From NCBI GenBank assembly GCA_000716465.1, contig JNWL01000025.1:19619-83618 (forward strand): DNA of 64,000 bases. Reading direction: 5' to 3'. Positions 1-10,203 of this stretch are shown here, one piece after another (position 1 is the stretch's first letter; every line of letters starts with the position of its first letter). The position numbers and the translations under genes are program-made. The notes below the pieces were generated by a model. That model did no database searches, was not told the DNA's origin, and saw only the letters and a program-made list of their open reading frames with translations. The stretch comes from Streptomyces bikiniensis. GTDB lineage: Bacteria; Actinomycetota; Actinomycetes; Streptomycetales; Streptomycetaceae.

Positions 1-865
1 GCCCAGGCTGGCCTGCGAGCGCTGCCGGACGCCCGCCCGCTGCCGGCACTGCGCCGGGCCCCTGGAGGCCCCCGAGCAGCGGGAGCTGCGCTGCGGCTGG
101 TGCGGGCGCGACGCCCCCGACTGGCACTGCGTCGAGTGCGGCTCGACCCGGCTGCGCGCCCAGGTGGTCGGCGCCCGGCGGACCGCCGAGGAGCTCGGCC
201 GGGCCTTCCCGGCCGTGCCGGTCCGCACCTCGGGCCGTGACCACGTCCTGGACAGCGTGCCCGGGCGGCCCGCGCTCGTCGTCTCCACGCCCGGCGCCGA
301 GCCCGTCGCCGAGGGCGGCTACGCGGCCGCGCTGCTCCTCGACGGCTGGGCCATGCTCGGCCGCCCCGACCTGCGCGCGGGCGAGGAGGCGCTGCGCCGC
401 TGGATCGACGCGGCCTCCCTGGTGCGGGGGCAGGCCGAGGGCGGCACGGTCGTCGTGGTGGCCGAGCCGACGCTGCGGCCGGTGCAGGCGCTCGTCCGCT
501 GGGACCCGGTCGGGCACGCCCGGCGCGAGCTGGCCGAGCGCGCCGAGCTGGGCTTCCCGCCGGTCTCCCGGATGGCCGCGGTGAGCGGCCCGCCGGAGGC
601 CGTCGAGGGCTTCCTGGCGGCGGTCGCGCTGCCCCCCGACGCCGAGGTCCTCGGCCCCGTGCCGCTGCCCGTGGTGCGCCCCGGCGGTACCCGCCGGCCC
701 GGCGACCCGCCGCCGGGCGAGCAGTGGGACCGGGCCCTGGTCCGGGTCCCGCCGGGCAGCGGCGCGGCCCTGGCGGCCGCCCTCAAGCAGGCCCGGGCGG
801 CCCGCACGGCACGCGGCGGCGGTGACCCGGTACGCATCCGCGTGGACCCGCCGGACATCGGCTGA
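1..865 (+). CDS. priA: Primosomal protein N' (PriA-like), 3' part only
   Basis: The reading frame is open from base 2 and its start lies before the window. Four zinc-binding CxxC pairs typical of PriA are readable, with cysteine codons at bases 14/23, 41/50, 92/101 and 128/137. The family's C-terminal domain follows, including an ELGFPPVSRMAAV stretch. PriA binds stalled forks and helps reload the replicative helicase. Actinobacterial homologues are usually annotated as probable PriA because the ATPase motifs are eroded; that part is outside the window, so I cannot judge it here. The gene ends before a strong hairpin and faces a convergent regulator gene. Confidence 0.93.
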   Translation, partial: PRLACERCRTPARCRHCAGPLEAPEQRELRCGWCGRDAPDWHCVECGSTRLRAQVVGARRTAEELGRAFPAVPVRTSGRDHVLDSVPGRPALVVSTPGAEPVAEGGYAAALLLDGWAMLGRPDLRAGEEALRRWIDAASLVRGQAEGGTVVVVAEPTLRPVQALVRWDPVGHARRELAERAELGFPPVSRMAAVSGPPEAVEGFLAAVALPPDAEVLGPVPLPVVRPGGTRRPGDPPPGEQWDRALVRVPPGSGAALAAALKQARAARTARGGGDPVRIRVDPPDIG

Positions 866-905
866 GGCGGGGCCGCCCCGCGAGGTGCGGAGGACGCGGT
901 TCCTC

Positions 906-1055
906 CGGTACGGATGCGGGACGGCCGTTCGGGCCCTCCCGTACGGACGAGAGACGGCCGTCCCGGTTCTCCCGCAGGGACGCGGGACGGCAGCCCGGGT
1001 CCTTCCGCACGGACGCGGGACGGCCCCGCCTCTCCCCGTACGGGCGCGAGACGGC
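906..1055. repeat. Degenerate tandem repeat after priA
   Basis: About five imperfect copies of a unit near 33 bp, each built around a core like GTACGGACGCGGGACGGC. It lies entirely between priA and the convergent regulator and runs into the terminator hairpin. No convincing reading frame uses it. Confidence 0.6.
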
Positions 1056-1093
1056 CGCCCGTCCCACGAGGGGCGGGCGGCCGTGGCGTCTCG
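1048..1093. terminator. Bidirectional hairpin between priA and a convergent gene
   Basis: Long inverted repeat: the left arm begins GAGACGGCCGCCCGTCCC, the loop is ACGAG, and the right arm is nearly perfect with a two-base bulge. It sits between two convergent genes, as expected for a shared factor-independent terminator without a U tract, common in Streptomyces. Confidence 0.75.
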
Positions 1094-1108
1094 TGCGGCG
1101 GGTGCCGC

Positions 1109-1627
1109 TCAGACGTTGCGGGGTGCGGGGAAGGCCGGCGGGCGGGGGTCCTCGCGGAGGGCGGAGCCGCCCGTGGACGGCTGCGGCGGCATCGAGCGGG
1201 CGGCGGGGACCGACGGGACGGGGCGGATCCCGCCCGGCTCCATCCCGTGCTCCTGCTCCGCGACGGCGCTCTGCCGGGACGCCCGGCGGGCGCCGTAGCG
1301 GCGGTGGACGGCCTGCTTGGTGACCCCGAGCGCGGACCCCACCGCGTCCCACGAGAAACCGAGCGAGCGGTCGAAGTCGACGGCCGCGGTCACCAGGGTC
1401 TCGACGCTGTCCCGCAGCTCCTGGGCGAGTCGTACGGTCGGGGCGGGCGCGCGCCCGTAGACGACGAAGCCCGTCGACGGGCCGGAGCGGCGAGGGCGGT
1501 AGACATTGCCCAACTGGGCCGTGAGCGTGCGCAGCGCGTCCACCTGCCGCCGGACCCGCTCGATGTCCCGCACGAGCAGGTGCAGACTCGCCCGGGCTTG
1601 GGCGTCGTGGGTTGCGTGGTCGGCCAT
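1109..1627 (-). CDS. Conserved helix-turn-helix protein
   Basis: Predicted 172 residues. The upstream 23-codon extension of the open frame is ignored because the ATG at 1627 gives the usual [11 protein letters not shown]-terminus. The N-terminal half is helical ([20 protein letters not shown], about residues 29-48). At about residues 91-112 there is a helix-turn-helix resembling sigma-factor region 4, with the core [20 protein letters not shown]. The C-terminal 50 residues are Pro-rich and probably disordered. It is a likely small DNA-binding regulator conserved beside priA/fmt in streptomycetes; the target is unknown. A palindrome lies 64 bp upstream and could be its own operator. Confidence 0.8.
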   Translation of the reverse strand: MADHATHDAQARASLHLLVRDIERVRRQVDALRTLTAQLGNVYRPRRSGPSTGFVVYGRAPAPTVRLAQELRDSVETLVTAAVDFDRSLGFSWDAVGSALGVTKQAVHRRYGARRASRQSAVAEQEHGMEPGGIRPVPSVPAARSMPPQPSTGGSALREDPRPPAFPAPRNV

Positions 1628-1690
1628 GTGAAAGCCTCTCGAACCGGCGATGGAGGGGCGGGTCGCGAGAGGAGCGGCGCGACCCGATGA

Positions 1691-1708
1691 GGTCAATCTC
1701 TCTTGACC
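1691..1708. promoter_or_regulatory. Perfect inverted repeat upstream of the HTH gene
   Basis: GGTCAA-N6-TTGACC, perfectly symmetrical, in the 268-bp gap between the HTH gene and fmt. Placement suggests an operator for either divergent transcript; autoregulation by the HTH protein is an inference. The rest of the gap is GC-rich. A TAGACT hexamer near 1852 could be the -10 element of fmt, but no good -35 is visible. Confidence 0.45.
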
Positions 1709-1895
1709 AACGCGCCACCGGGAGTTGGGTCACGCTGCGGGGGCGTACACGCATATGCGCGGGGCGCCCGCCCCCGCGTACGCCCCCTCCGCCCCTCTCC
1801 GGCCCCGGCCCCGCGGGCCCCGCGTGGGCGGCGGAACACCCCCTAGACTGGTGCGCTGCCCGCAACGCCCCCGGAGAGACAGGCAGTCGCCACCC

Positions 1896-2828
1896 ATGAA
1901 GCTCGTCTTCGCAGGCACCCCCGAGGTCGCCGTTCCCGCCCTGGACGCCCTGATCGCCTCCGAGCGGCACGAGGTGGCCGCGGTGGTCACCCGGCCCGAC
2001 GCCCCGGCGGGGCGCGGCCGGCGGCTCGTCGCGAGCCCGGTGGCCCAGCGGGCGGAGGAGGCGGGGATCGAGGTCCTGAAGCCGGCCAGGCCCCGCGACG
2101 AGGACTTCCTCGCCCGGCTGCGGGAGATCGCGCCGGACTGCTGCCCGGTCGTCGCGTACGGCGCGCTGCTGCCCAAGGTCGCCCTCGACGTCCCGGCCCG
2201 CGGCTGGGTGAACCTGCACTTCTCGCTGCTGCCCGCGTGGCGCGGCGCGGCCCCCGTGCAGCACGCGCTGATGGCGGGCGACCAGGTGACCGGCGCCTCG
2301 ACCTTCCTGATCGAGGAGGGCCTGGACTCGGGGCCGGTCTACGGCGTGGTCACCGAGGACGTGCGCCCGACCGACACCAGCGGCGACCTGCTGACCCGGC
2401 TCGCCTTCGCCGGCGCCGGGCTGCTCGCCGCGACCATGGACGGCATCGAGGACGGCACGCTCCAGGCCGTCCCGCAGCCCGTCGAGGGCGTCACCCTCGC
2501 CCCGAAGATCCAGGTCGAGGACGCCCACGTCGACTTCGCCGCCCCCGCGCTGCGGGTGGACCGCGTGGTGCGCGGCTGCACCCCGGCCCCCGGCGCCTGG
2601 ACCGTCTTCCGGGGCGAGCGCCTCAAGCTGATCCAGGCCGTGCCCCTCCCGGACCGCACCGACCTGGCGCCGGGCGAGCTGTCGGTCGGCAAGAACAACG
2701 TGTACGCGGGCACCGGCTCGTACGCCGTCGAACTCCTCTGGGTCCAGCCCCAGGGCAAGAAGCCGATGAAGGCCGCCGACTGGGCCCGCGGGGTGCGGAT
2801 CGCCCCGGGGGAGCGCCTGGGCGCGTAG
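1896..2828 (+). CDS. fmt: Methionyl-tRNA formyltransferase
   Basis: 310 residues, the usual family length. It transfers a formyl group from 10-formyltetrahydrofolate to initiator Met-tRNA. The N-terminus [16 protein letters not shown] is the family signature. The folate-binding and catalytic region reads [18 protein letters not shown], containing the Asn and His of the catalytic site, and the catalytic Asp is in [13 protein letters not shown]-terminal tRNA-binding OB-like domain follows. The ATG at 1896 was chosen because it directly gives the conserved N-terminus; the frame open upstream of it is non-conserved. Confidence 0.97.
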   Translation: MKLVFAGTPEVAVPALDALIASERHEVAAVVTRPDAPAGRGRRLVASPVAQRAEEAGIEVLKPARPRDEDFLARLREIAPDCCPVVAYGALLPKVALDVPARGWVNLHFSLLPAWRGAAPVQHALMAGDQVTGASTFLIEEGLDSGPVYGVVTEDVRPTDTSGDLLTRLAFAGAGLLAATMDGIEDGTLQAVPQPVEGVTLAPKIQVEDAHVDFAAPALRVDRVVRGCTPAPGAWTVFRGERLKLIQAVPLPDRTDLAPGELSVGKNNVYAGTGSYAVELLWVQPQGKKPMKAADWARGVRIAPGERLGA

Positions 2829-2832
2829 CCCT

Positions 2833-2947
2833 GGGGCCGGGATCGGCCCCGGACCGGGATCGGCCCCGGACCGGGATCGGCCCCGGACCGGGATCGGCCC
2901 CGGACCGGGATCGGCCCTGGGACCGGGATCGGCCCCGGATCGGGATC
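2833..2947. repeat. 17-bp tandem repeat array, about seven copies
   Basis: Units of GGATCGGCCCCGGACCG follow one another without spacers from just after the fmt stop to the end of the convergent gene at 2946. The first five are nearly identical and the last two have drifted. Each unit contains an internal inverted repeat, so the array can form many alternative hairpins and may act as the terminator for both genes. It is a likely copy-number-variable locus between strains. Confidence 0.85.
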
Positions 2948-3416
2948 AGGAGGACGGGGCGGAACGCTTCGCGGGTGCGCTCCTGCGGGTGCCGGTCCCG
3001 GTCCCGGAGCGCTTGGGCTTGGGTTCGGGCGGGGCGGCCTTGCGCTGCCCGGCCCTCTCTTTCCTCCCGGCCGGAGTCTTCGCGGGCCTCCGCGTCTCCG
3101 TGGCCTCCTCGGCCTCCGCGGTCTCCTCGGGCTCTGCGGTCCTCTCGGGCTCCGCGGACCTCCTGGACTTCCCGCGTTCCGGGCGGGCCCCCGCGACCGG
3201 CCACTTCAGCTCGATCTCCAGCTCCACCTCGCCCTCCCCCGTTTCGACCTCGATCTCCGTCCGGAGTTCGTCCGGGACGTGCAGGCCGAGCCTGCCGTGG
3301 CCGATGTCCCACTCGACGTCCCCGCCCTCCTTCAGGGCGGTCGCGAGCGCCATCAGCTGCTCCGCGGCTTCGAGGCGCGAGACGGAACGCTTCTGTTCGA
3401 ACTTCAGGTCCTTCAT
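2946..3416 (-). CDS. amphi-Trp domain-containing protein
   Basis: 156 residues. The first 70 or so match the small amphi-Trp family: MKDLKFEQKRSVSRLEAAEQ, then GHGRLGLHVPDELRTEIEVE and an alternating acidic strand ending ELEIELKWP. The remainder is a charged Arg/Glu/Lys/Pro tail that looks disordered and could bind nucleic acid or a partner. Function is unknown. It starts 3 bp after the stop of the upstream membrane protein gene, so the two are probably one transcript. Its stop abuts the 17-bp repeat array. Confidence 0.8.
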   Translation of the reverse strand: MKDLKFEQKRSVSRLEAAEQLMALATALKEGGDVEWDIGHGRLGLHVPDELRTEIEVETGEGEVELEIELKWPVAGARPERGKSRRSAEPERTAEPEETAEAEEATETRRPAKTPAGRKERAGQRKAAPPEPKPKRSGTGTGTRRSAPAKRSAPSS

Positions 3417-3419
3417 GGC

Positions 3420-4037
3420 TCACTTCCACTTCGGGTGCGGGGAGGGGGAGGCGCCCGCCCCGCGCAGCGCCGAGCGCCAGGCCAGGGCGAGCGCGGTCTC
3501 GGCCAGCCCGAGGAGGACGAGCCAGAGGCCGAGCAGCCGGGTCAGGGCGCGGGCCGACTCGGCGGGAAGGGCCAGCACCACGATGCCGGCGGCGATGCCG
3601 AGGACGGCGAGCGCGACGACCGTGCCCCGGCGCGGCAGGTGCTCGGCGGCGACGGCGCCGTACAGCGCGACGATCCCGGAGACCAGCCAGACGGCGCCCA
3701 CGACGAGGGAGAGCGCGGCGACCGTCTGGAACGGATGGCGCAGGCACAGCACCCCGCCCAGGACGAACAGGACGGCCACGAGCAGCCCGGGAAGCCGCTC
3801 GCCCGCGTCCCGGCGGCCGAAGACCATGACGAAGCGGAAGGCCCCCGTCGCGAGCAGGTAGAGGCCGATCAGCACGCCCAGGACGTGGAGGGTCGCGTCC
3901 GGCCAGACCAGGGCCATGACGCCGGGCACCAGCGTCACGACCGCCGCGCCGAGGAACCAGGCCCAGGAGGCGCCCAGCCGTGCCAGCCGGTCCGCCGGGC
4001 CGGCCGGCGCCGGGTCGGTGCCGAACGGAGAGGCCAT
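3420..4037 (-). CDS. HdeD/DUF308-family membrane protein
   Basis: 205 residues with about six hydrophobic segments, for example AWFLGAAVVTLVPGVMALVW and GVLIGLYLLATGAFRFVMVF, in the two-fold pattern of HdeD-like proteins. In enteric bacteria HdeD is linked to acid resistance; the role in actinomycetes is not established. The ATG at 4037 has a strong GGAGGAG ribosome binding site, so the 84-codon upstream extension is rejected. It is co-directional with the amphi-Trp gene, 3 bp apart. A palindrome (CGTACCG-TG-CGGTACG, 4097-4112) lies in the divergent promoter region shared with rsmB. Confidence 0.82.
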   Translation of the reverse strand: MASPFGTDPAPAGPADRLARLGASWAWFLGAAVVTLVPGVMALVWPDATLHVLGVLIGLYLLATGAFRFVMVFGRRDAGERLPGLLVAVLFVLGGVLCLRHPFQTVAALSLVVGAVWLVSGIVALYGAVAAEHLPRRGTVVALAVLGIAAGIVVLALPAESARALTRLLGLWLVLLGLAETALALAWRSALRGAGASPSPHPKWK

Positions 4038-4273
4038 GTCTCCTCCTCCCGGAAGGGGGGTGTATGCGAGCTTCTGTCGTATAAGCGCATTTTGACCGTA
4101 CCGTGCGGTACGCGGGCTGTCGCGCGCGGAAGCGGGTACGGAAGCGGACGCGGGACCGCGCCGCCCCGGGCCCGCCGCCGGGAAGCTCCGGGAAGGACCG
4201 TCTCCGGGCCCGCCGCCGCGAAGGACTACGCTGGGAGCGTTCGACCTCGTCATTTCGTCACGCGGAGCACCTT

Positions 4274-5686
4274 TTGAGCGAGCAGGCACGGCGCCGTCCC
4301 CCCAAGCCCTACCGGAAGCCCAAGAAGGACCCGGTCCGGATGCTCGCCTTCGAGGCGCTGCGGGCGGTCGACGAGCGGGACGCCTACGCGAACCTGGTGC
4401 TCCCGCCGCTCCTGAGGAAGGCCCGCGAGGCCGGGGACTTCGACGGACGGGACGCGGCCCTCGCGACCGAGCTGGTGTACGGGACGCTGCGCCGCCAGGG
4501 CACGTACGACGCGATCATCGCCGCCTGCGTCGACCGCCCGCTGCGCGAGGTCGACCCGCCCGTGCTCGACGTGCTCGCGCTCGGCGCGCACCAGCTGCTC
4601 GGCACCCGCATCCCCACCCACGCCGCCGTCTCCGCCAGCGTCGAACTGGCGCGGGTGGTGCTCGGCGACGGGCGGGCCAAGTTCGTGAACGCCGTGCTGC
4701 GGAAGATCTCCCGGCACGACCTCGACGCCTGGGTGGAGCTGGTCGCCCCGCCCTACGACGAGGACCCCGAGGACCACCTCGCCGTCGTCCACTCCCACCC
4801 CCGCTGGGTCGTCTCGGCCCTCTGGGACTCGCTCGGCGGCGGCCGGGCCGGGATCGAGGACCTTCTGGAGGCGGACAACGAACGCCCCGAGGTCACCCTC
4901 GTCGCCCGCCCCGGCCGCTCCACCACGGAAGAGCTCGCCGCGGCCACCGAGACCCTGCCGGGCCGCTGGTCCCCGTACGCCCTGCGGATGGCGGAGGGCG
5001 GCGAGCCCGGCGCCATCGAGGCCGTCAAGGAGGGCCGGGCCGGCGTCCAGGACGAGGGCAGCCAGCTGGTCGCCCTCGCCCTCGCGAACGCCCCCCTCGA
5101 AGGCCCCGACGCCCGCTGGCTCGACGGCTGCGCGGGCCCCGGCGGCAAGGCCGCGCTCCTCGCCGCCCTCGCCTCCGAGCGGGGCGCCGCGCTCCTCGCC
5201 TCCGAGAAGCAGCCGCACCGCGCCCGCCTGGTCGAGCGCGCCCTCGCCGGCAACCCCGGCCCGTACCAGGTGATCGCCGCCGACGGCACCCGCCCGCCGT
5301 GGCGTCCCGGCTCCTTCGACCGGGTCTTGGTGGACGTGCCCTGCTCGGGTCTCGGCGCCCTGCGCCGCCGCCCCGAGGCCCGCTGGCGCCGCCGCCCCGA
5401 GGACCTGGACGGCTTCGCCCCGCTCCAGCGCGGACTGCTCACCGAGGCGCTGCGCGCGGTGCGCGTCGGCGGCGTCGTCGGGTACGCGACCTGCTCGCCG
5501 CACCTGGCCGAGACCCGGGTCGTCGTCGACGACGTCCTGAAGAGGACCGGCGGCGCCGAGCTGATCGACGCCCGCCCGCTGCTGCCCGGCGTCCCCGCCC
5601 TCGGCGAGGGGCCGGACGTCCAGCTGTGGCCGCATCTGCACGGTACGGACGCCATGTACCTGGCACTGCTGCGCCGGACCGCCTGA
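4274..5686 (+). CDS. rsmB: 16S rRNA (cytosine-5) methyltransferase, RsmB/Sun family
   Basis: 470 residues from a TTG start at 4274 preceded by GGAG. An N-terminal NusB-like RNA-binding domain (residues 15-160) precedes a Rossmann methyltransferase domain. Visible motifs are the S-adenosylmethionine loop [15 protein letters not shown], the PC motif [18 protein letters not shown] and the catalytic TC motif [10 protein letters not shown]. Two cysteines, one nucleophilic and one for release, are characteristic of RNA m5C enzymes. The target is probably C967 of 16S rRNA by homology. It lies between fmt and rpe, as in other streptomycetes. Confidence 0.92.
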   Translation: MSEQARRRPPKPYRKPKKDPVRMLAFEALRAVDERDAYANLVLPPLLRKAREAGDFDGRDAALATELVYGTLRRQGTYDAIIAACVDRPLREVDPPVLDVLALGAHQLLGTRIPTHAAVSASVELARVVLGDGRAKFVNAVLRKISRHDLDAWVELVAPPYDEDPEDHLAVVHSHPRWVVSALWDSLGGGRAGIEDLLEADNERPEVTLVARPGRSTTEELAAATETLPGRWSPYALRMAEGGEPGAIEAVKEGRAGVQDEGSQLVALALANAPLEGPDARWLDGCAGPGGKAALLAALASERGAALLASEKQPHRARLVERALAGNPGPYQVIAADGTRPPWRPGSFDRVLVDVPCSGLGALRRRPEARWRRRPEDLDGFAPLQRGLLTEALRAVRVGGVVGYATCSPHLAETRVVVDDVLKRTGGAELIDARPLLPGVPALGEGPDVQLWPHLHGTDAMYLALLRRTA

Positions 5687-5837
5687 CCTCCGGACCGCCC
5701 TGCCCTTCGATCATCTGACCGCAATATCCCGGTCCGTCCGGGTCCCGGGCTCGTCGTTTCGTACCGAACCTGGTCCGGACCTGAATCGAAACCGCCCAGC
5801 GGCAAAGAAGTGCCCAAGAACGTGGGAGGCTTGGCGC

Positions 5838-6521
5838 ATGGCGCAGATCAATCCCAGCATCCTGTCCGCGGACTTCGCCCGGCTCGCCGAGGAGGCGAAG
5901 GCGGTCGAGGGAGCCGACTGGCTGCACGTCGACGTGATGGACAACCACTTCGTCCCCAACCTGACGCTGGGCGTTCCGGTCGTGGAGTCCCTCGCCCGCG
6001 CGACGGACACCCCGCTCGACTGCCACCTGATGATCGAGGACCCCGACCGCTGGGCCCCGCAGTACGTGGAGGCCGGCGCCGGTTCGGTGACCTTCCACGT
6101 CGAGGCGGCCGCCGCCCCCGTGCGGCTCGCGCGGGAGATCCGGGCCAAGGGCGCCCGCGCCTCGATGGCGCTCAAGCCGGCCACGCCCATCGAGCCGTAC
6201 GAGGACCTGCTCCCCGAGCTCGACATGCTCCTGATCATGACCGTCGAGCCCGGCTTCGGCGGCCAGGCCTTCCTCGACATCATGCTGCCCAAGATCCGCC
6301 GCACCCGCGAGCTGATCTCCAAGCACGGTCTGGAGCTGTGGCTCCAGGTGGACGGCGGGGTCGCGGAGTCCACGATCGAGCGGTGCGCCGAGGCCGGCGC
6401 CGACGTCTTCGTCGCGGGCTCGGCGGTGTACGGAGCGGCCGACCCGGCCGCCGCCGTCGCCTCGCTGCGGGCCCGCGCCGAGACCGCGACGGCCTCCGCC
6501 GCGTGGGCGTGTGGCCACTGA
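5838..6521 (+). CDS. rpe: Ribulose-phosphate 3-epimerase
   Basis: 227 residues, a TIM barrel with the full set of family motifs: NPSILSADF, the metal ligands in [14 protein letters not shown] and [21 protein letters not shown], and the phosphate loop VDGGV...AGSAVYG. It interconverts ribulose 5-phosphate and xylulose 5-phosphate in the pentose phosphate pathway. GGGAGG lies about 10 bp before the ATG. It is followed after 120 bp by a sugar-binding regulator in the same direction, probably a separate transcript. Confidence 0.97.
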   Translation: MAQINPSILSADFARLAEEAKAVEGADWLHVDVMDNHFVPNLTLGVPVVESLARATDTPLDCHLMIEDPDRWAPQYVEAGAGSVTFHVEAAAAPVRLAREIRAKGARASMALKPATPIEPYEDLLPELDMLLIMTVEPGFGGQAFLDIMLPKIRRTRELISKHGLELWLQVDGGVAESTIERCAEAGADVFVAGSAVYGAADPAAAVASLRARAETATASAAWACGH

Positions 6522-6641
6522 GCCTCCGGCGGATGAACGCGGCCCGTCGGGTCGCCGACAGAACTGATCAAGGCCCGTCGTTTCTGACAGGATGAACGAC
6601 GAGCCGGAGTGTGAACGACCTCGCCACGTGGACAGCGTGGC

Positions 6642-7706
6642 GTGAGCAAGCGGTACGTGAACGGCAGTGAGGAGATCGCGGTGGCGGGAATGTCGGCGGG
6701 ACGGTCAGCCCTGCGGATGGGCCCCGCGGAGCTGGTGCAGGCGGCGGCCATGGCCCGCCGCTTCTACCTGGAGGGCAAGTCCAAGATCCAGATCGCCGAG
6801 GAGTTCGGCGTGAGCCGCTTCAAGGTGGCCCGGGTCCTGGAGACCGCCCTGGAGCGCGACCTCGTACGGATCGAGATCCGCGTACCGGCCGAGCTGGACG
6901 CCGAGCGCTCCGACGCGCTCCGCGCCCGCTACGGGCTCCGCCACGCCGTCGTCGTCGAGTCCCCGGCGGAGGGCGAGGACGAGTCGCCCGACCCGGAGAA
7001 CCTCGGCGAGGTCGCCGCCGACCTGCTCGGCGAGCTGGTCACCGAGGGTGACGTCCTCGGCCTGGCCTGGGGCCGCTCCACCATCCACATGGCGGCCGCG
7101 CTCGACCGGCTGCCGCCCTGCACGGTCGTCCAGCTCACCGGCGTGTACGACGCGGGGACCGCCGAGCGCGGCTCCGTCGAGGCCGTCCGCCGGGCCGCCC
7201 AGGTCTCCGGCGGCGAGGCCCACCCCATCTACGCCCCCATGCTGCTGCCCGACCCGGCGACGGCCGCCGCCCTGCGCAGCCAGACCGGCATCGCGCGCGC
7301 CTTCGAGTACTTCGACAAGGTGACCGTCGCCTGCGTCTCCATCGGCTCCTGGGAGCCGGGCATCTCCACCGTCCACGACATGCTCTCCGACGAGGAGCGC
7401 GCCCACTACGCTTCCCTCGGCGTCGCCGCCGAGATGTCCGCGCACCTCTTCGACGCCGAGGGGCGCCGGGTCGGCCGCGACCTGGGCGAGCGCTGCATCA
7501 CCGTCGAGGCGGACCGGCTGCGCCGCATCCCCGAGGTCGTCGCCATCGCCGGCGGCCAGCGCAAGGCGGCGGCGATCGGCGCGGTGCTCCGCTCCGGGCT
7601 CGTCACCAGCCTGGTGACCGACCGGGCCGCGGCGGACTACCTGCTCACCGAGTCCAGGCCGGGCACCCACCCGGCGCTCGACCGGACGGACCCCGACGGC
7701 AGCTGA
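6642..7706 (+). CDS. SorC-family sugar-binding transcriptional regulator
   Basis: 354 residues from the first GTG; a GTG at 6681 preceded by GAGGAG is an equally credible start giving 341. A DNA-binding helix-turn-helix near the N-terminus (YLEGKSKIQIAEEFGVSRFK) is followed by the SorC effector domain with the phosphosugar-isomerase-like motifs GLAWGRST and VAIAGGQRKAAAI. Family members bind phosphorylated sugars and control sugar uptake or pentose phosphate genes. The position right after rpe suggests a role in pentose or polyol metabolism, an inference from context only. Confidence 0.88.
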   Translation: MSKRYVNGSEEIAVAGMSAGRSALRMGPAELVQAAAMARRFYLEGKSKIQIAEEFGVSRFKVARVLETALERDLVRIEIRVPAELDAERSDALRARYGLRHAVVVESPAEGEDESPDPENLGEVAADLLGELVTEGDVLGLAWGRSTIHMAAALDRLPPCTVVQLTGVYDAGTAERGSVEAVRRAAQVSGGEAHPIYAPMLLPDPATAAALRSQTGIARAFEYFDKVTVACVSIGSWEPGISTVHDMLSDEERAHYASLGVAAEMSAHLFDAEGRRVGRDLGERCITVEADRLRRIPEVVAIAGGQRKAAAIGAVLRSGLVTSLVTDRAAADYLLTESRPGTHPALDRTDPDGS

Positions 7707-7816
7707 ACCGCGCGTGCCGCCGGAGGCCGGGGCCTTCGGCGGCGCGTACGACGCCACGGAGGGGAGCCGCGCGTGCCCCCGGGGCCGGAGCCGCCCCGCG
7801 ACGCTATGTTCGGGGC

Positions 7817-8254
7817 ATGCTGCTCCGGCCCCCGCGCGTGCTCCTCGCGCTCGTCCTCGCCGTCCTCCTGGGCGGCTCCCTGGCAGGGTGCTCCCCGGGC
7901 GGCGGGGGCACGGGAACCGCCGCCCCGACCCGTACGACCGTCGCGGCCACGCCCACCGGCGCCTCCGGCCTGCCCACCGTGCGGACCGCCGACCTGCCGC
8001 CCGAGGCGCGCAGGACGCTCGGCCTCATCGCGCGCGGCGGCCCCTACCCGTACGCCGAGGACGGCACCGTCTTCTCCAACTTCGAGAAGGTCCTGCCCCG
8101 GCGGGAGCGCGGGTACTACCGCGAGTACACCGTGCGGACCCCCGGCGAACGCGACCGGGGCGCGCGCCGCATCGTCACCGGGCGCAGCGGCGAGACGTAC
8201 TACACCGACGACCACTACGAGACCTTCCGGGAGGTGGTCACGGATGAGGCTTGA
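7817..8254 (+). CDS. Secreted lipoprotein ribonuclease, RNase Sa/barnase (N1/T1) family
   Basis: 145 residues. Residues 1-25 form a lipoprotein signal peptide ending in the lipobox LAGC, then a Thr/Pro-rich linker to about residue 55. The catalytic domain matches RNase Sa: LPPEARRTLGLIARGGPYPY, VFSNFEKVLP, the general base Glu in YYREYTV, the catalytic Arg in RGARRIVTG and the catalytic His in DDHYETF. The two cysteines that form the disulfide in RNase Sa are absent from the domain. It cleaves RNA after guanosine. Overlap by 11 bases with a barstar gene indicates a toxin with its immunity protein. Confidence 0.9.
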   Translation: MLLRPPRVLLALVLAVLLGGSLAGCSPGGGGTGTAAPTRTTVAATPTGASGLPTVRTADLPPEARRTLGLIARGGPYPYAEDGTVFSNFEKVLPRRERGYYREYTVRTPGERDRGARRIVTGRSGETYYTDDHYETFREVVTDEA

Positions 8255-8552
8255 CGACCCCGTCGTCCTCGACCTGACCGGCGTCGAGGACAAGGCCGCC
8301 CTCATGGACCGGTGCGCCGACGCGCTCGGACTGCCCGACTGGTTCGGCCGCAACTGGGACGCCCTCGCCGACTGCCTCACCGACCTGCCCCGGCCGGTCG
8401 CCCTCGTCGTCACCGGCTGGCAGGGGTACGCCGAGGCCCGGCCGCGCGAGTGGCGGACCGCCCGGGAGGTCTTCGCCACGGCCGCCGACGAGAACCCCAC
8501 CCGCCTCTCCGTCCTCCTCTCCCTGGGCGGGGGATTCGGAGGATCCTCCTAA
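8244..8552 (+). CDS. Barstar-family ribonuclease inhibitor
   Basis: 102 residues starting at an ATG inside the end of the ribonuclease gene, in another frame, so translation is probably coupled. The family core is readable: VVLDLTGVEDKAALMDRCAD, then LPDWFGRNWDALADCLTDL, where the Asp residues that plug the barnase active site lie, and a C-terminal strand LSVLLSL. It should bind the cognate ribonuclease in the cytoplasm and protect the cell before export. The C-terminal tail is Gly-rich. Confidence 0.9.
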   Translation: MRLDDPVVLDLTGVEDKAALMDRCADALGLPDWFGRNWDALADCLTDLPRPVALVVTGWQGYAEARPREWRTAREVFATAADENPTRLSVLLSLGGGFGGSS

Positions 8553-10124
<1,572 letters not shown>

Positions 10125-10139
10125 CTCCTCCGCACGCAC

Positions 10140-10185
10140 GAAGGCCGCGGGCCCCGGGAGCGCTCTCCCGGGGCCCGCGGCCTTC
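10140..10185. terminator. Perfect 21-bp hairpin after guaB1
   Basis: The left arm GAAGGCCGCGGGCCCCGGG (extended by AG) and its exact complement are separated by the loop CGCT. It lies between convergent genes and so serves both strands. Confidence 0.93.
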
Positions 10186-10203
10186 TCGTGTCCGCACGCG
10201 CGC

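Noticed and set aside
4103..4273. 57-codon N-terminal extension of rsmB
   Set aside because: Arg-rich and non-conserved; the TTG at 4274 has a GGAG site and gives the family N-terminus.
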